Assembly: GCA_040905475.1 (NCBI GenBank) | Contig: JBBDRM010000071.1 | Coordinates: forward strand, 1-35,576 | Reading direction: 5' to 3' | Length of the DNA: 35,576 nt | Source: Actinomycetota bacterium | GTDB taxonomy: Bacteria > Actinomycetota > AC-67 | In this document: positions 7,767-15,340 of the stretch, in pieces | Numbering within the stretch: position 1 is the first letter of the stretch | Layout of the letters: each line of letters begins with the position of its first letter | Notes under the pieces: model-generated | The model's database searches: none | Told to the model about the DNA's origin: nothing | Seen by the model: only the letters and a program-made list of their open reading frames with translations | Position numbers and translations under genes: made by a program

Positions 7767-9143
7767 CTAGAACTGCTCGGCCGGCGGGCCGAGGCTCTGC
7801 CAGGTCCAGTCCGAAGTCCGGCAGCAGATCACCGGGAACACGGCGTTCGTTCCGTAGTTACGGCCGGGCGCCCAGGTGAGCGTCGGGAAGGCACCGGTCG
7901 CGAAGTTCTTGGTGGACTCGATCCCTTTGATCATCGTCCCTCTCGTCGGATGGGCGCCGGCGGCGAGGAGGACGCGTTCGAGGACGAGACCGTTCGCGTA
8001 GAAGAGGAATCGCTCCGCCGGCAGCGGACCGCCCTTGCCGTACTGCTCCGCCTTGGCGTTGAAGGCAGCGAACGACGGTGTGTCGACGGCAGCGTACGGC
8101 CGTACCCAGTACGCGCCGGCGGCCAAGTCGCGCGCGACGCTGGAGACGATGTCGAGGGTCAGGCCGTACATCGACGCCCACTGCGGCTCGAAGTTGATCG
8201 CTTGCGCGTCTCGCAGGATCCCGACCGCTTCGAGGATCGCCGACAGGGCGACGACCTTCACCTGAGCATTCTTCAGGCGGAGTAGCTGCGGGGTGAACGA
8301 CTGGGCGTTCGGTTCGGCGCTCTCCACCACGCAACAGTTCATCCCGTCGGCTTTCGCGCGAGCGATGAAGGCCTTCGCGGCTTCCTCGAGCGCGGCGGTG
8401 TCGTGGATGTAGAGGACGCCCATCTTCTCGCCGCCGTCGCCCTGTTTACGGATCAGACTGGGCAGCGACGTCGCTCCTTGATCCCAGCTCGTCGCGCTTT
8501 CATACGAGTTGCGCCAGCCGCCACTGATCGCCCGCAGTCCGCCCGAATACACGGTCGGGAATCCGGCCTTGTCGAGGCAGTCGATCGACGTGTAGTAGGT
8601 GCTGCCCGAGCTGATCGCCAAGAAAGACCCGTTCGATTGCACGGTTTTACACGCCGCGATCCCGCCCTCCGGGCTGTTCTCATTCGAAACCTTCTTCACG
8701 ATCACCTTGCGGCCGTGGATGCCTCCACGCTGGTTGACGTCTTCGACCCACGTCTCCATCCCGCGATAGGCGACGTTGGTCGGCGGGCCGTACACGCCGC
8801 TGAACGAGCCGATGATGCTGACCGTGATCGTCGTCGCGGTTACGCCGACGCTGGAGTTGCTCCCGGTACCACCTCCGCCGCCGATCCCTTGGTCGCCGCC
8901 TCCGCTCGTGCCGCCGGTGCCGCCCGTTCCGCCCGGCCCTTGCGTCCCGCCCGCGATGAGGCTTCCTGGTGTCGGTGTCCCGCCGGTCGGCCCGCCGGGG
9001 ATCCCGGTGCCCGGCCCAAGGTTGTTCCCTCCCTGTTGAGCGCTCAGCGTGAAACCGTTCCTCGGCGTCTCCACCGCGCAGCCGGTGACGACGGCCAGGG
9101 AAACGACGAGCGCGAAGGTCAACCTCTTCCGCGCCACGCCCAT
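7767..9143 (-). CDS. Substrate-binding lipoprotein of importer 1 (periplasmic-binding type I fold)
   Basis: 458 residues. The N-terminus MGVARKRLTFALVVSLAVV followed by TGC is a lipoprotein signal peptide with lipobox VTGC, so the mature protein is anchored through Cys. Next comes an unusual linker of about 60 residues made almost only of Gly, Thr, Pro and Ser, presumably a flexible tether. The ligand-binding domain starts near TATTITVSIIGSFSGVYGPP and has the Leu/Ile/Val-BP-type block WVEDVNQRGGIHGRKV. Several Cys residues (AACKTV, IDCLDK, MNCC, VICC) may form disulphides outside the membrane. ATG at 9141-9143 overlaps the upstream TGA by one base (TGATG). It should deliver the ligand to the LivH/LivM pair downstream. 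Ligand unknown. Confidence 0.92.
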   Translation of the reverse strand: MGVARKRLTFALVVSLAVVTGCAVETPRNGFTLSAQQGGNNLGPGTGIPGGPTGGTPTPGSLIAGGTQGPGGTGGTGGTSGGGDQGIGGGGGTGSNSSVGVTATTITVSIIGSFSGVYGPPTNVAYRGMETWVEDVNQRGGIHGRKVIVKKVSNENSPEGGIAACKTVQSNGSFLAISSGSTYYTSIDCLDKAGFPTVYSGGLRAISGGWRNSYESATSWDQGATSLPSLIRKQGDGGEKMGVLYIHDTAALEEAAKAFIARAKADGMNCCVVESAEPNAQSFTPQLLRLKNAQVKVVALSAILEAVGILRDAQAINFEPQWASMYGLTLDIVSSVARDLAAGAYWVRPYAAVDTPSFAAFNAKAEQYGKGGPLPAERFLFYANGLVLERVLLAAGAHPTRGTMIKGIESTKNFATGAFPTLTWAPGRNYGTNAVFPVICCRTSDWTWQSLGPPAEQF

Positions 9144-10540
9144 CAGCTCACCGCTCCGAGGCGCGACATCGCGCGATTCCATCGGATCCAGCCGATGAGC
9201 CAGGCGACGAGCAGCGCAACGGGGATCAGCGGAGCCCACAGACGGGGCGACAGACCACCGATCGGAGAAGTGATGGTGGTGATCCCGGATGGCGCGGCGA
9301 TGGCGCCGGGCGGGACCGGCACCGGGCCGGACGTCGGCCCGACGAAAGAGGGGATCTCTGGAGAGAACGGTGCTCCGGGCACGAACGGCGTCCCGGGGAC
9401 CGTTGTGGCGGGTGGGCCGGCGCTCGGGGTGCTTGGTCCGTCGCCGACCGGGAGCTCGGCCGCCGCACACAGGAGAACGCCGGTCGCCTCGAGGAACACT
9501 GTCGGCTCGACGGGGACCGGGAAGGGCAGGAGCGGGCCGAGCTGCCCGGCCGCAGGCAGCGTGTCACACGCGCCGACGACCGCGGGGTCGAGGAGCGGTC
9601 GGAACGGCTCGACCGCGGGGACGAGGACCGAGACCGAGCCGGCCGCGTCCTCGATCAGCGGCACGAATGGTTGAGCGGCCACGGTTACGAAAACCAACGC
9701 GGGGCTTACCGGGCTCGAACCCCCCCCGAGGCCGCACGCGGCCGAGAGCGCGGGCTCGACGAACGGGCTCGTCGCGATCGGCAGCGTGACGAACACGCTC
9801 GCCGTCTGGACGAACACGAAGACGGTGCACGCCGGCTCGAAGGCAGGCTGCAGCACGCCGGCCAACGGCTCAAGAGCGAAGCCCGTTCCTGCCATGACAT
9901 CCGCGTACTGGGTGAGCAACGGGGCAAGCTGATCCGTCGGCGGCGCGGGCGGGGGCGGCACGCCGGCGCATGCCGAGTCGAGTGGAGCGAATACGCCGCC
10001 GAATGCGTACCCGTACGGGAGCAGCCCGATGAGCAGCGGCGCCTGCGCGTTGGCTTCGCACATCACCGACAAGGTGGGGCCGAACGAGGAGTAGAGCTGC
10101 TCGAGCGAGTCGGCTCGTTCCCTGATCGCGGCGTCGAGCGTGTTAGTGACTACCGCGATCTCGCCGGCAACCGTGTCGCCGCCCGTCGCCAGGAGATCCA
10201 ATCCCGGCCCTGCGGCTGCGATCGCCGACCCGGCCGAAACGCGGAACGTCGCGAGGGCCTCCGCCGCTTGGGCGATCACCGGGGCCAGACTCTCCGACTG
10301 CGATCCGGCCGTAAGCACGGCCTGCACGAGCGCGTCGTTGAGCGTCGCGATCGCCTCGCCAACCTGCGCGGCGGCGGGTGCGAGCGGCTGCAAGGCGCCG
10401 TGGATCTGCTCGAACAGCACGCCCGCGGGCCCCGACGGTGGTTCCTCGGCGAGCGCGTCGACCGGTGCGAGCGCGATAAGGGCGAGGAGAACGAGGAGGG
10501 CGACACTCGCCCTCGCGCGGGGACCGCGAGCGTCCCTCAG
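9143..10540 (-). CDS. Secreted, C-terminally membrane-anchored protein with Pro/Cys-containing degenerate repeats
   Basis: No recognised family. No ATG, GTG or TTG gives a complete protein: the first (GTG at 10420) falls after a good signal peptide. Reading from a CTG at 10538-10540, which overlaps the TGA of the dehydrogenase gene as CTGA, gives 465 residues beginning with an Arg-rich segment, a hydrophobic core ASVALLVLLALIALAPV and an Ala-x-Ala site before EEPPSG. The body has degenerate repeats in which a PLxxPA-like segment precedes Cys (FAPLDSAC, LQPAFEPAC, FVEPALSAAC, FRPLLDPAVVGAC). A Pro-rich stalk precedes the C-terminal TM segment APLIPVALLVAWLIGWI and a short basic tail. Expected topology: extracytoplasmic, tethered next to the substrate-binding protein. 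The architecture resembles the protein at 29984-31246, but sequence homology is not obvious. Confidence 0.72.
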   Translation of the reverse strand: MRDARGPRARASVALLVLLALIALAPVDALAEEPPSGPAGVLFEQIHGALQPLAPAAAQVGEAIATLNDALVQAVLTAGSQSESLAPVIAQAAEALATFRVSAGSAIAAAGPGLDLLATGGDTVAGEIAVVTNTLDAAIRERADSLEQLYSSFGPTLSVMCEANAQAPLLIGLLPYGYAFGGVFAPLDSACAGVPPPPAPPTDQLAPLLTQYADVMAGTGFALEPLAGVLQPAFEPACTVFVFVQTASVFVTLPIATSPFVEPALSAACGLGGGSSPVSPALVFVTVAAQPFVPLIEDAAGSVSVLVPAVEPFRPLLDPAVVGACDTLPAAGQLGPLLPFPVPVEPTVFLEATGVLLCAAAELPVGDGPSTPSAGPPATTVPGTPFVPGAPFSPEIPSFVGPTSGPVPVPPGAIAAPSGITTITSPIGGLSPRLWAPLIPVALLVAWLIGWIRWNRAMSRLGAVS

Positions 10541-11577
10541 GGCTTGAGCACCACCTTCGTTGCCTCCTTGGCGTCGAACATCTCGTATGCCTTCGCGGCG
10601 TCCTCCAACGGCATCGTGTGCGACACCAGCCGCCCAGGCGTGAGGCGACCCGCCTCGATTAGTCGCATCAGCTCCGGCCGGTACGCGAACGGGTTCCCGA
10701 TCACGGCCGAGATCGACAGGCCGCGCAAGAACGTCTCGCCGGCGCTCACGGGAAACTCCTCGTCCACCAGCACGCCGAGAAGGACGATCCGTCCCCCGAC
10801 GCGAGGCAGCGCGAACGCGGTCTGCAGCGACGGCTCCGAACCGACCGCCTCGATCACGAGATCCGCACCTTGGTTGTTCGTCGAGTCGAACACCGCGTCG
10901 AGGGGATCGCCCTCACGCACGTCGATTGGGATCGCGCCGAGCTCGGCGGCTTGCTTCAGCCTCTCCTCGACGAGATCGATCGCGAACACCTTCGCCGCCC
11001 CGAGCAGCGGCGCGCAGGCGATCGCGAGCTGACCGAGCGGCCCGGCACCCACGACGGCCACCGACTCACCCGGCCGCAGCGCCCCAGCCTTCAACCCGCT
11101 GTAGGCCGTGGAGAGGATGTCGCTCACGAAGAGCACGTCCTCGTCGCTGAGTCCATCGGGGATCGGCGCGAGCGTCATCTCGGCCATCGGGACGCGCACG
11201 TACTCGGCCTGCCCGCCGGGAAGATCGCCGGCCATCGGGCCCATCCCGAACATCATGAATGCCGGACATCCGCGGTGGTTCCCGCTCAAGCAAGACGCGC
11301 ACCGCCCGCACGCCGTGTACATCGCGGCGACACACCGAGCGCCGACCTCGATCTCGCGCACCGCATCGCCAACGTCCTCGACGACGCCGACGAACTCGTG
11401 ACCCACGATCATCCCCGGCTCCGCTCCCGGCGCCTTGTCGTGGTAGATGTGGAGGTCGGTCCCACAGATCGCCGACGTCGTGACGCGCAGGATCGCGTCG
11501 GTCGGCTCCTCGATCGTTGGTTTCGGGGCGTCGTCGACCCGGAAGTCTCTCTCGCCGATGAAGTGAACCGCGCGCAT
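10537..11577 (-). CDS. Zinc-dependent medium-chain alcohol dehydrogenase
   Basis: 346 residues, normal length for the MDR family. Catalytic zinc ligands are C38 (SAICGTD), H60 and E61 (GHEFVG). The structural zinc cluster is C90, C93, C96 and C104 (CGRCASCLSGNHRGC). The Rossmann motif VGAGPLGQLA and an Asp after the second strand (FAIDLVEE) suggest NAD preference. In context it could oxidise the primary allylic alcohol produced by a LIS/LDI isomerase, the role played by geraniol dehydrogenase GeoA in monoterpene-degrading Castellaniella; that assignment is inference. ATG at 11575-11577 with a GAGGG-type ribosome site upstream. The 3' end overlaps the secreted-protein gene by 4 bases. Confidence 0.92.
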   Translation of the reverse strand: MRAVHFIGERDFRVDDAPKPTIEEPTDAILRVTTSAICGTDLHIYHDKAPGAEPGMIVGHEFVGVVEDVGDAVREIEVGARCVAAMYTACGRCASCLSGNHRGCPAFMMFGMGPMAGDLPGGQAEYVRVPMAEMTLAPIPDGLSDEDVLFVSDILSTAYSGLKAGALRPGESVAVVGAGPLGQLAIACAPLLGAAKVFAIDLVEERLKQAAELGAIPIDVREGDPLDAVFDSTNNQGADLVIEAVGSEPSLQTAFALPRVGGRIVLLGVLVDEEFPVSAGETFLRGLSISAVIGNPFAYRPELMRLIEAGRLTPGRLVSHTMPLEDAAKAYEMFDAKEATKVVLKP

Positions 11578-11600
11578 CGCTGATTACCCTCCTCGCTTGT

Positions 11601-12020
11601 CTAGACGTTGATCAGATCCTGCCGTCCGTCGTTCGCAAGGATCTTCTCGTAGCGCGCCCGAAGCGGTTTCGCGAGCGGCATGAGCTTCAGCATCTTCGGG
11701 ACCGAGCCCTTGACCCGAACCTTCCCGCGGGCCATCGCCGCGGTCATGTTGAGCTTGCCGAGCCAGAACCTGTGTCCGTCATCGGCGGACATCTTCAGCT
11801 CCATGTTGGGCTTGAAGTCGGCGGGGAGCTGCGCGGCACCGAGGAAGAGGCCACCCTCGTCGAACACGACGCCGATCGTCGAGTCCGGATCGGTGTATTC
11901 GATCCGGACGATCAGGCCCGACCCCTTGGTCTTCTCGGCCAGTTCCGGATCCTCCATCGCAACCTTGAAGATCTGCGCAAGGTACTTGTAGACCTCTTGC
12001 TCGTTCTTGAAGAGCGCCAT
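11601..12020 (-). CDS. SCP2-like sterol/lipid carrier domain protein
   Basis: 139 residues consisting of a single SCP2-type fold. Visible features are the charged N-terminal helix, strands IVRIEYTDPDSTIGVVFD, and the typical C-terminal block in which a small-residue stretch (MTAAMARGKVRVKGSVPKML) follows the WLGKLN segment. SCP2 domains bind hydrophobic ligands such as sterols, fatty acyl-CoA or isoprenoids in a tunnel. No signal peptide, so it is cytosolic. It lies between the LIS/LDI gene and the alcohol dehydrogenase, with gaps of 33 and 23 bases, consistent with ferrying a water-insoluble intermediate between membrane and enzyme. Confidence 0.82.
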   Translation of the reverse strand: MALFKNEQEVYKYLAQIFKVAMEDPELAEKTKGSGLIVRIEYTDPDSTIGVVFDEGGLFLGAAQLPADFKPNMELKMSADDGHRFWLGKLNMTAAMARGKVRVKGSVPKMLKLMPLAKPLRARYEKILANDGRQDLINV

Positions 12021-12053
12021 CGCGAACTCCTTCTCTGCGTCGATCCGTCCCGT

Positions 12054-13979
12054 TCAGTTCATCGGGGTGAGCCGGACCTCCTTCCGACCATCGAGGTCGA
12101 TCCGGATCGCGGCGCGCCCTTCCGCGTCGGCCGTCACACGATCCTCGACGCCGCCCACAACCGCGTAGGTTTTGGAGGGAGCGAGCCGCTCGAACAGCAG
12201 CGGCTGCCGGCCCGCGCCGTCGCCCGGCCGCAGCACCAAATCGATCGACGAACCGTCGGTGACGGCCATGGCTACGAGCACCTGCGGGTAGGGAGCGTCC
12301 GCTAGCACCGGCCCCCGTGCGATGACTTCGGGGGTGCCGTAGTTGATGAGGTCGTGCCACGCCCGGCGCCCGCCGAAGCGGCCCGGCGAGAGCATCACGT
12401 TGGCCGCGTTCGAGCCGGGATAGCGAAGCGCTCCACCCTCGACCGACGCGGCCGGCCCTTGCACGTCGAGCGACCGCTGCAGCCCGTCGGCCATCTCGTC
12501 GTCGCCCATCTCGCGGGCGGCGGCGATCCCGAACGCGTAGACCAGATATCCGATCGAGGGCTTGTAGTTCCCGACGTCGAGCCGGTCGGCAGGGCTTAGG
12601 AACTTCATAACCGCCAGACCGTCGCGATCCAGGGTGAAGGCGTTGTCGCGCGCCAGGACCCAGTTCCGCACCGCGATGTCGTTGACCAGCGGGCTCAGCC
12701 AGAACGTGAACCCGGCGATGTTCGTCGTCGAGTTCGTGATCCCCGGCACCGTGATACCGATCCGAGACGAACGCGTGGACAAGGGCCGGCCGTCGACTGT
12801 GGAGAACTCGACGCGCGCGGCGTGGTCGAACGCGTCCCGCACATCTTCGGCGTACCCAGTCCCGTGGAGCCGGTCGTGAGCGATGAGGCCGCCCATCGCG
12901 ATCATGTTGCACAGCGGGTACACCCAGTTGGGCTCGCATGGGAACATGCAGTACGTCGACTGCGAGAAGTTGTGGTGCACGGCCTTCGCCACCGCGGGAT
13001 GGTCGTACGCGAAGGTCTTCTTGTCGTTCCACCGGAAGGGAAGGCAGGCGGCCTGATCGTATCGGTGGTCACCGTTGGTCGTCTCGTACGCGGCGATCTG
13101 CAAGCCGTAATAACCCGAAAGCATGATGTTGTCGCGCGCCATCGGGTCGACGTCGGTGGAGAAGTTCCCCCACAGGTTCTCCCACTTCCAGTACTGCCAG
13201 ACCCTGCGATCGCTCATCTTCTCGATCAGACGGCGCTGCGCTTCTGCCACGTAGCCGGTGAAGGCGGGAGTCCGGGTGTACTGGCCGAGGGCGAGGCCCC
13301 AGCCGCCGTAGTTCAGCTGATAGCGAACCGCGGCCTCGCGGAACTGGTCCACCCACTCGAAACCGTCGAACCGATCGACCGGCTGGAGCGCCAGGTTCAA
13401 CAGATAGCGGTGGTGAGCCAGATCGACCTCCGAATGTTCCAGGATCTCCCGCGACGTCGGCCCGGTCGGCGGCCGGTACTCGATCGTCGCGAGTTTGGTG
13501 TTGAGCACGTCGGCGCGCCGTTGGGAGCGACGGAACGAGGCACGCTGGGTGACGAAGCTCAGAAGGATCACGGCACCGAGACCGGCCGGAAGACCGATGT
13601 CGACGCCCGTCCAGACGGTGCTCGGCGTGCGGATCGCAGCGAGGACGGCTGCCGCCCACCAGACGAGGAACGGGGCGAACATCATGCCGATGATGAACCA
13701 CGCGACGAACGCCACGATGAACACCACAAAGGCAACGGCGAAGAACGTCGGGTCAGACGAGTACAGGAACCCCCCGCCCGGGAAGAGCAGGCCGTGCGCC
13801 AGCGCATGCAGCCGGGGCGACTCGGTCGCGAGGAGGAGCGCGATCGCAGTGATCATCGGGACGCCGAAGATGACGAACGTCCGGCGCGCGAGCCTGGCGG
13901 TGACGGGCCCCATCGGTCGGGCGCGGGGCGGGAGAGCGAGCGTCCGCGGTCGTTCCGTGGCAACGGCAGTGGTTCCCAT
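12054..13979 (-). CDS. Membrane-anchored linalool isomerase / linalool dehydratase-isomerase family protein 1
   Basis: 641 residues. Residues 34-145 contain about four hydrophobic segments. Residues ~190-560 match the linalool dehydratase-isomerase (LDI) alpha/alpha-barrel: VRYQLNYGGWGLALG, DPMARDNIMLSGYYGLQIA, and CEPNWVYPLC followed by HDRLHGTGY. The pair C348/C357 corresponds to the LDI active-site cysteines (171 and 180, from memory); the LDI active-site His in the NIM-x-x-G-H block is Tyr290 here. Length and N-terminal membrane anchor resemble linalool isomerase of Thauera linaloolentis (about 640 residues, from memory). A further ~80-residue beta-rich C-terminus ends RIDLDGRKEVRLTPMN. 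The ATG at 13977-13979 is preceded by AAAGGGGG at good spacing; upstream in-frame ATGs would place coding sequence over the operator. First gene of the 14-kb operon. Likely isomerises or (de)hydrates an isoprenoid alcohol; substrate unproven. Confidence 0.85.
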   Translation of the reverse strand: MGTTAVATERPRTLALPPRARPMGPVTARLARRTFVIFGVPMITAIALLLATESPRLHALAHGLLFPGGGFLYSSDPTFFAVAFVVFIVAFVAWFIIGMMFAPFLVWWAAAVLAAIRTPSTVWTGVDIGLPAGLGAVILLSFVTQRASFRRSQRRADVLNTKLATIEYRPPTGPTSREILEHSEVDLAHHRYLLNLALQPVDRFDGFEWVDQFREAAVRYQLNYGGWGLALGQYTRTPAFTGYVAEAQRRLIEKMSDRRVWQYWKWENLWGNFSTDVDPMARDNIMLSGYYGLQIAAYETTNGDHRYDQAACLPFRWNDKKTFAYDHPAVAKAVHHNFSQSTYCMFPCEPNWVYPLCNMIAMGGLIAHDRLHGTGYAEDVRDAFDHAARVEFSTVDGRPLSTRSSRIGITVPGITNSTTNIAGFTFWLSPLVNDIAVRNWVLARDNAFTLDRDGLAVMKFLSPADRLDVGNYKPSIGYLVYAFGIAAAREMGDDEMADGLQRSLDVQGPAASVEGGALRYPGSNAANVMLSPGRFGGRRAWHDLINYGTPEVIARGPVLADAPYPQVLVAMAVTDGSSIDLVLRPGDGAGRQPLLFERLAPSKTYAVVGGVEDRVTADAEGRAAIRIDLDGRKEVRLTPMN

Positions 13980-14023
13980 AGCCCGCCCCCTTTGGGTCGC
14001 ATGAACCGATATCCCGGCCCGCG

Positions 14024-14048
14024 ACATGTTACAAATCTTGATACATGT
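14024..14048. promoter_or_regulatory. Putative TetR operator (25-bp imperfect palindrome)
   Basis: Left arm ACATGTTACAA (14024-14034), 3-bp centre, right arm TTGATACATGT (14038-14048). Nine of eleven arm positions are complementary. It lies between the divergent LIS/LDI-1 and TetR genes, overlaps the -35 box of the TetR promoter and sits just downstream of the -10 box of the operon promoter, so one bound repressor could silence both directions. The arms and position are visible; binding by the adjacent TetR is inferred. Confidence 0.65.
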
Positions 14049-14066
14049 ACTAGATTGAGTTAAAAT
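14038..14066 (+). promoter_or_regulatory. Sigma70-type promoter for the TetR gene
   Basis: TTGATA at 14038-14043, 17-bp spacer, TAAAAT at 14061-14066. Transcription would begin near 14073, about 60 bases before the GTG start of the regulator. The -35 box lies inside the right arm of the palindrome, suggesting autorepression. Confidence 0.6.
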
Positions 14067-14091
14067 AGGCACCGGATAGGGCGAAAGTCAA
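14062..14091 (-). promoter_or_regulatory. Putative promoter of the 14-kb LIS/LDI-transport operon
   Basis: On the minus strand, TTGACT at 14091-14086, an 18-bp spacer and TATTTT at 14067-14062. The -10 box shares the same AT-rich segment as the divergent TetR promoter. The palindrome at 14024-14048 begins about 13 bases downstream, a typical repressor position. Confidence 0.55.
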
Positions 14092-14134
14092 GAGCGGGGC
14101 ATGATGTGCCAAACCGACGAGAGGGAGCGCACGG

Positions 14135-14839
14135 GTGAAGAGCGAGCACCGGCACGCGGCGAGGCTGGCTGCGGAGAATAGAAAGACCCCGTGGGACGGC
14201 CGCGCCCCGGCCGACGACGACATCGCACGCGACCGGCTCCTCGATGCGGCCGCCTCTTGCTTCGAGCGGTTCGGCGTGCTGAAGACCACGGTGGACGACG
14301 TGGCGACCACTGCCCACGTATCACGAACGACGGTTTACCGGTACTTCCGCGGCGGGCGCGACGAGCTGATACTCGGCGTCTTCATGCGAGAGGTGCAAGA
14401 GCTGTCCGGGGAGATCGCCGCAGCGATGCGCGAGGAGTCCACGTTCCCGGAGGCCGTAATCTCATCGATCGTCTTCGCGGTACGGTCCGTGCGCGATGGG
14501 ATCCATCTCAGGTTCCTCTTCTCGCCCGAAACTGTCGGGGAGACGGCGAATATCGTCATGACCTCGCCCGCGTTCTACGCCCTGACATCGGAGACGTTGC
14601 GGCCGTTCTTCGAGGATGGCCAGCACCGGGGTGAGATCCGGACCGATCTCAAACTAGAGGACACGAGCGAGTGGCTCGTGCGCATAACGCTCTCGCTGAT
14701 GACCGTGAACGCGCCCGTCGAACGCGACGACGATCAACTCCGTGCATTCCTGCGTGAGTTCCTCGTACCGATGTTTCGCTCCGAACCTTCCGTCATCACG
14801 CTCGACGGTCCCGACGCTCAGTTCGCCTCACGCGGCTGA
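14135..14839 (+). CDS. TetR-family transcriptional regulator
   Basis: 234 residues. The N-terminal helix-turn-helix domain spans roughly residues 30-75 (DRLLDAAASCFERFGVLKTT, then VSRTTVYRYFRG, the TetR recognition helix). The C-terminal ligand domain has no recognisable subfamily. About 28 polar residues precede the HTH. Start is GTG at 14135-14137 with GAGGGAG at 14121-14127; nearby upstream ATGs are out of frame. It is transcribed divergently from the LIS/LDI operon with a shared regulatory region, so it most likely represses that operon and itself, with the imported substrate or a CoA derivative as inducer (inference). Confidence 0.9.
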   Translation: MKSEHRHAARLAAENRKTPWDGRAPADDDIARDRLLDAAASCFERFGVLKTTVDDVATTAHVSRTTVYRYFRGGRDELILGVFMREVQELSGEIAAAMREESTFPEAVISSIVFAVRSVRDGIHLRFLFSPETVGETANIVMTSPAFYALTSETLRPFFEDGQHRGEIRTDLKLEDTSEWLVRITLSLMTVNAPVERDDDQLRAFLREFLVPMFRSEPSVITLDGPDAQFASRG

Positions 14840-14847
14840 GTCGGCTC

Positions 14848-15334
14848 ATGCAAGTTGGTCTCGTTAGGCGGACGCGCTGGGAGACGGCCGCGCGACTTGG
14901 GAACGACGCCGGTCTCATCGCGTGCGCCGCGATCTTCGGGTTGGGGTTGGGTGGCCTGCTTCACCGTGTGCTGATCGCTGCGTTCGAACGATGGGGGCGC
15001 CTCTCCGTGATCCCAAACGCGCCGCGCGCGTCGCTCCGCGAAGACATGTTGACGGTCGGCCCGTGGGCGGCGATCGCTCTGAGCGTGTCCGTCTACGCGT
15101 TGATGGGCCGATGGCGAACCCGGGCGTGGAGCTGGCGGCGCGCGGCCGGTGCGTCGATCGCGGTCGCCGGCGCAGTGGTCCTCATTAGTCGGCGAGCTCG
15201 AGGTTCATGTGTTCCGGACGCTCGCGCAGGAGTGGCGTCCGCACGATCTCTGGGATGTGATCTTCCATGTGCTCGGCGAGGCGATCGCACTCATGGGATG
15301 GCTGCTACTTCCGCGCGGCGAGCCGCGCGGCTGA
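14848..15334 (+). pseudogene. DUF2243-like membrane protein with an apparent frameshift
   Basis: The first frame, from ATG 14848, encodes three hydrophobic segments typical of DUF2243 (FGLGLGGLLHRVLIAAF, then VGPWAAIALSVSVYALMGRW, then GASIAVAGAVVLI). Near 15183-15190 the good protein sequence jumps to the next frame, continuing as VGELEVHVFRTLAQEWRPHD and WDVIFHVLGEAIALMGWLLL up to the TGA at 15332-15334. In the original frame the sequence becomes Arg/Ala-rich shadow. The span is 487 bases, one more than a multiple of three, consistent with a single-base indel in a gene of about 161 codons. It starts 9 bases after the TetR stop and probably shares its transcript. Either a recent pseudogene or an assembly error. 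Confidence 0.55.
15311..15330. terminator. GC-rich hairpin between convergent genes
   Basis: Perfect inverted repeat with 9-base arms, CCGCGCGGC and GCCGCGCGG, separated by GA. It lies over the last codons of the DUF2243-like gene, 11 bases before the end of the convergent small membrane-protein gene. There is no T-run, so a classical intrinsic terminator is doubtful, but the position fits a bidirectional transcription stop. Confidence 0.4.
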
Positions 15335-15340
15335 TTCGGG

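Noticed and set aside
8840-9030. Repetitive G/C-rich DNA that looks like a tandem repeat
   Set aside because: It encodes the Gly/Thr/Pro/Ser linker of the binding lipoprotein; the repetition follows from codon use, with no fixed repeat unit.
14027-14072. Longer start for LIS/LDI-1 at upstream in-frame ATG codons
   Set aside because: These would put coding sequence over the palindrome and promoter; the ATG at 13979 has a good ribosome site and an N-terminus like that of paralogue 2.
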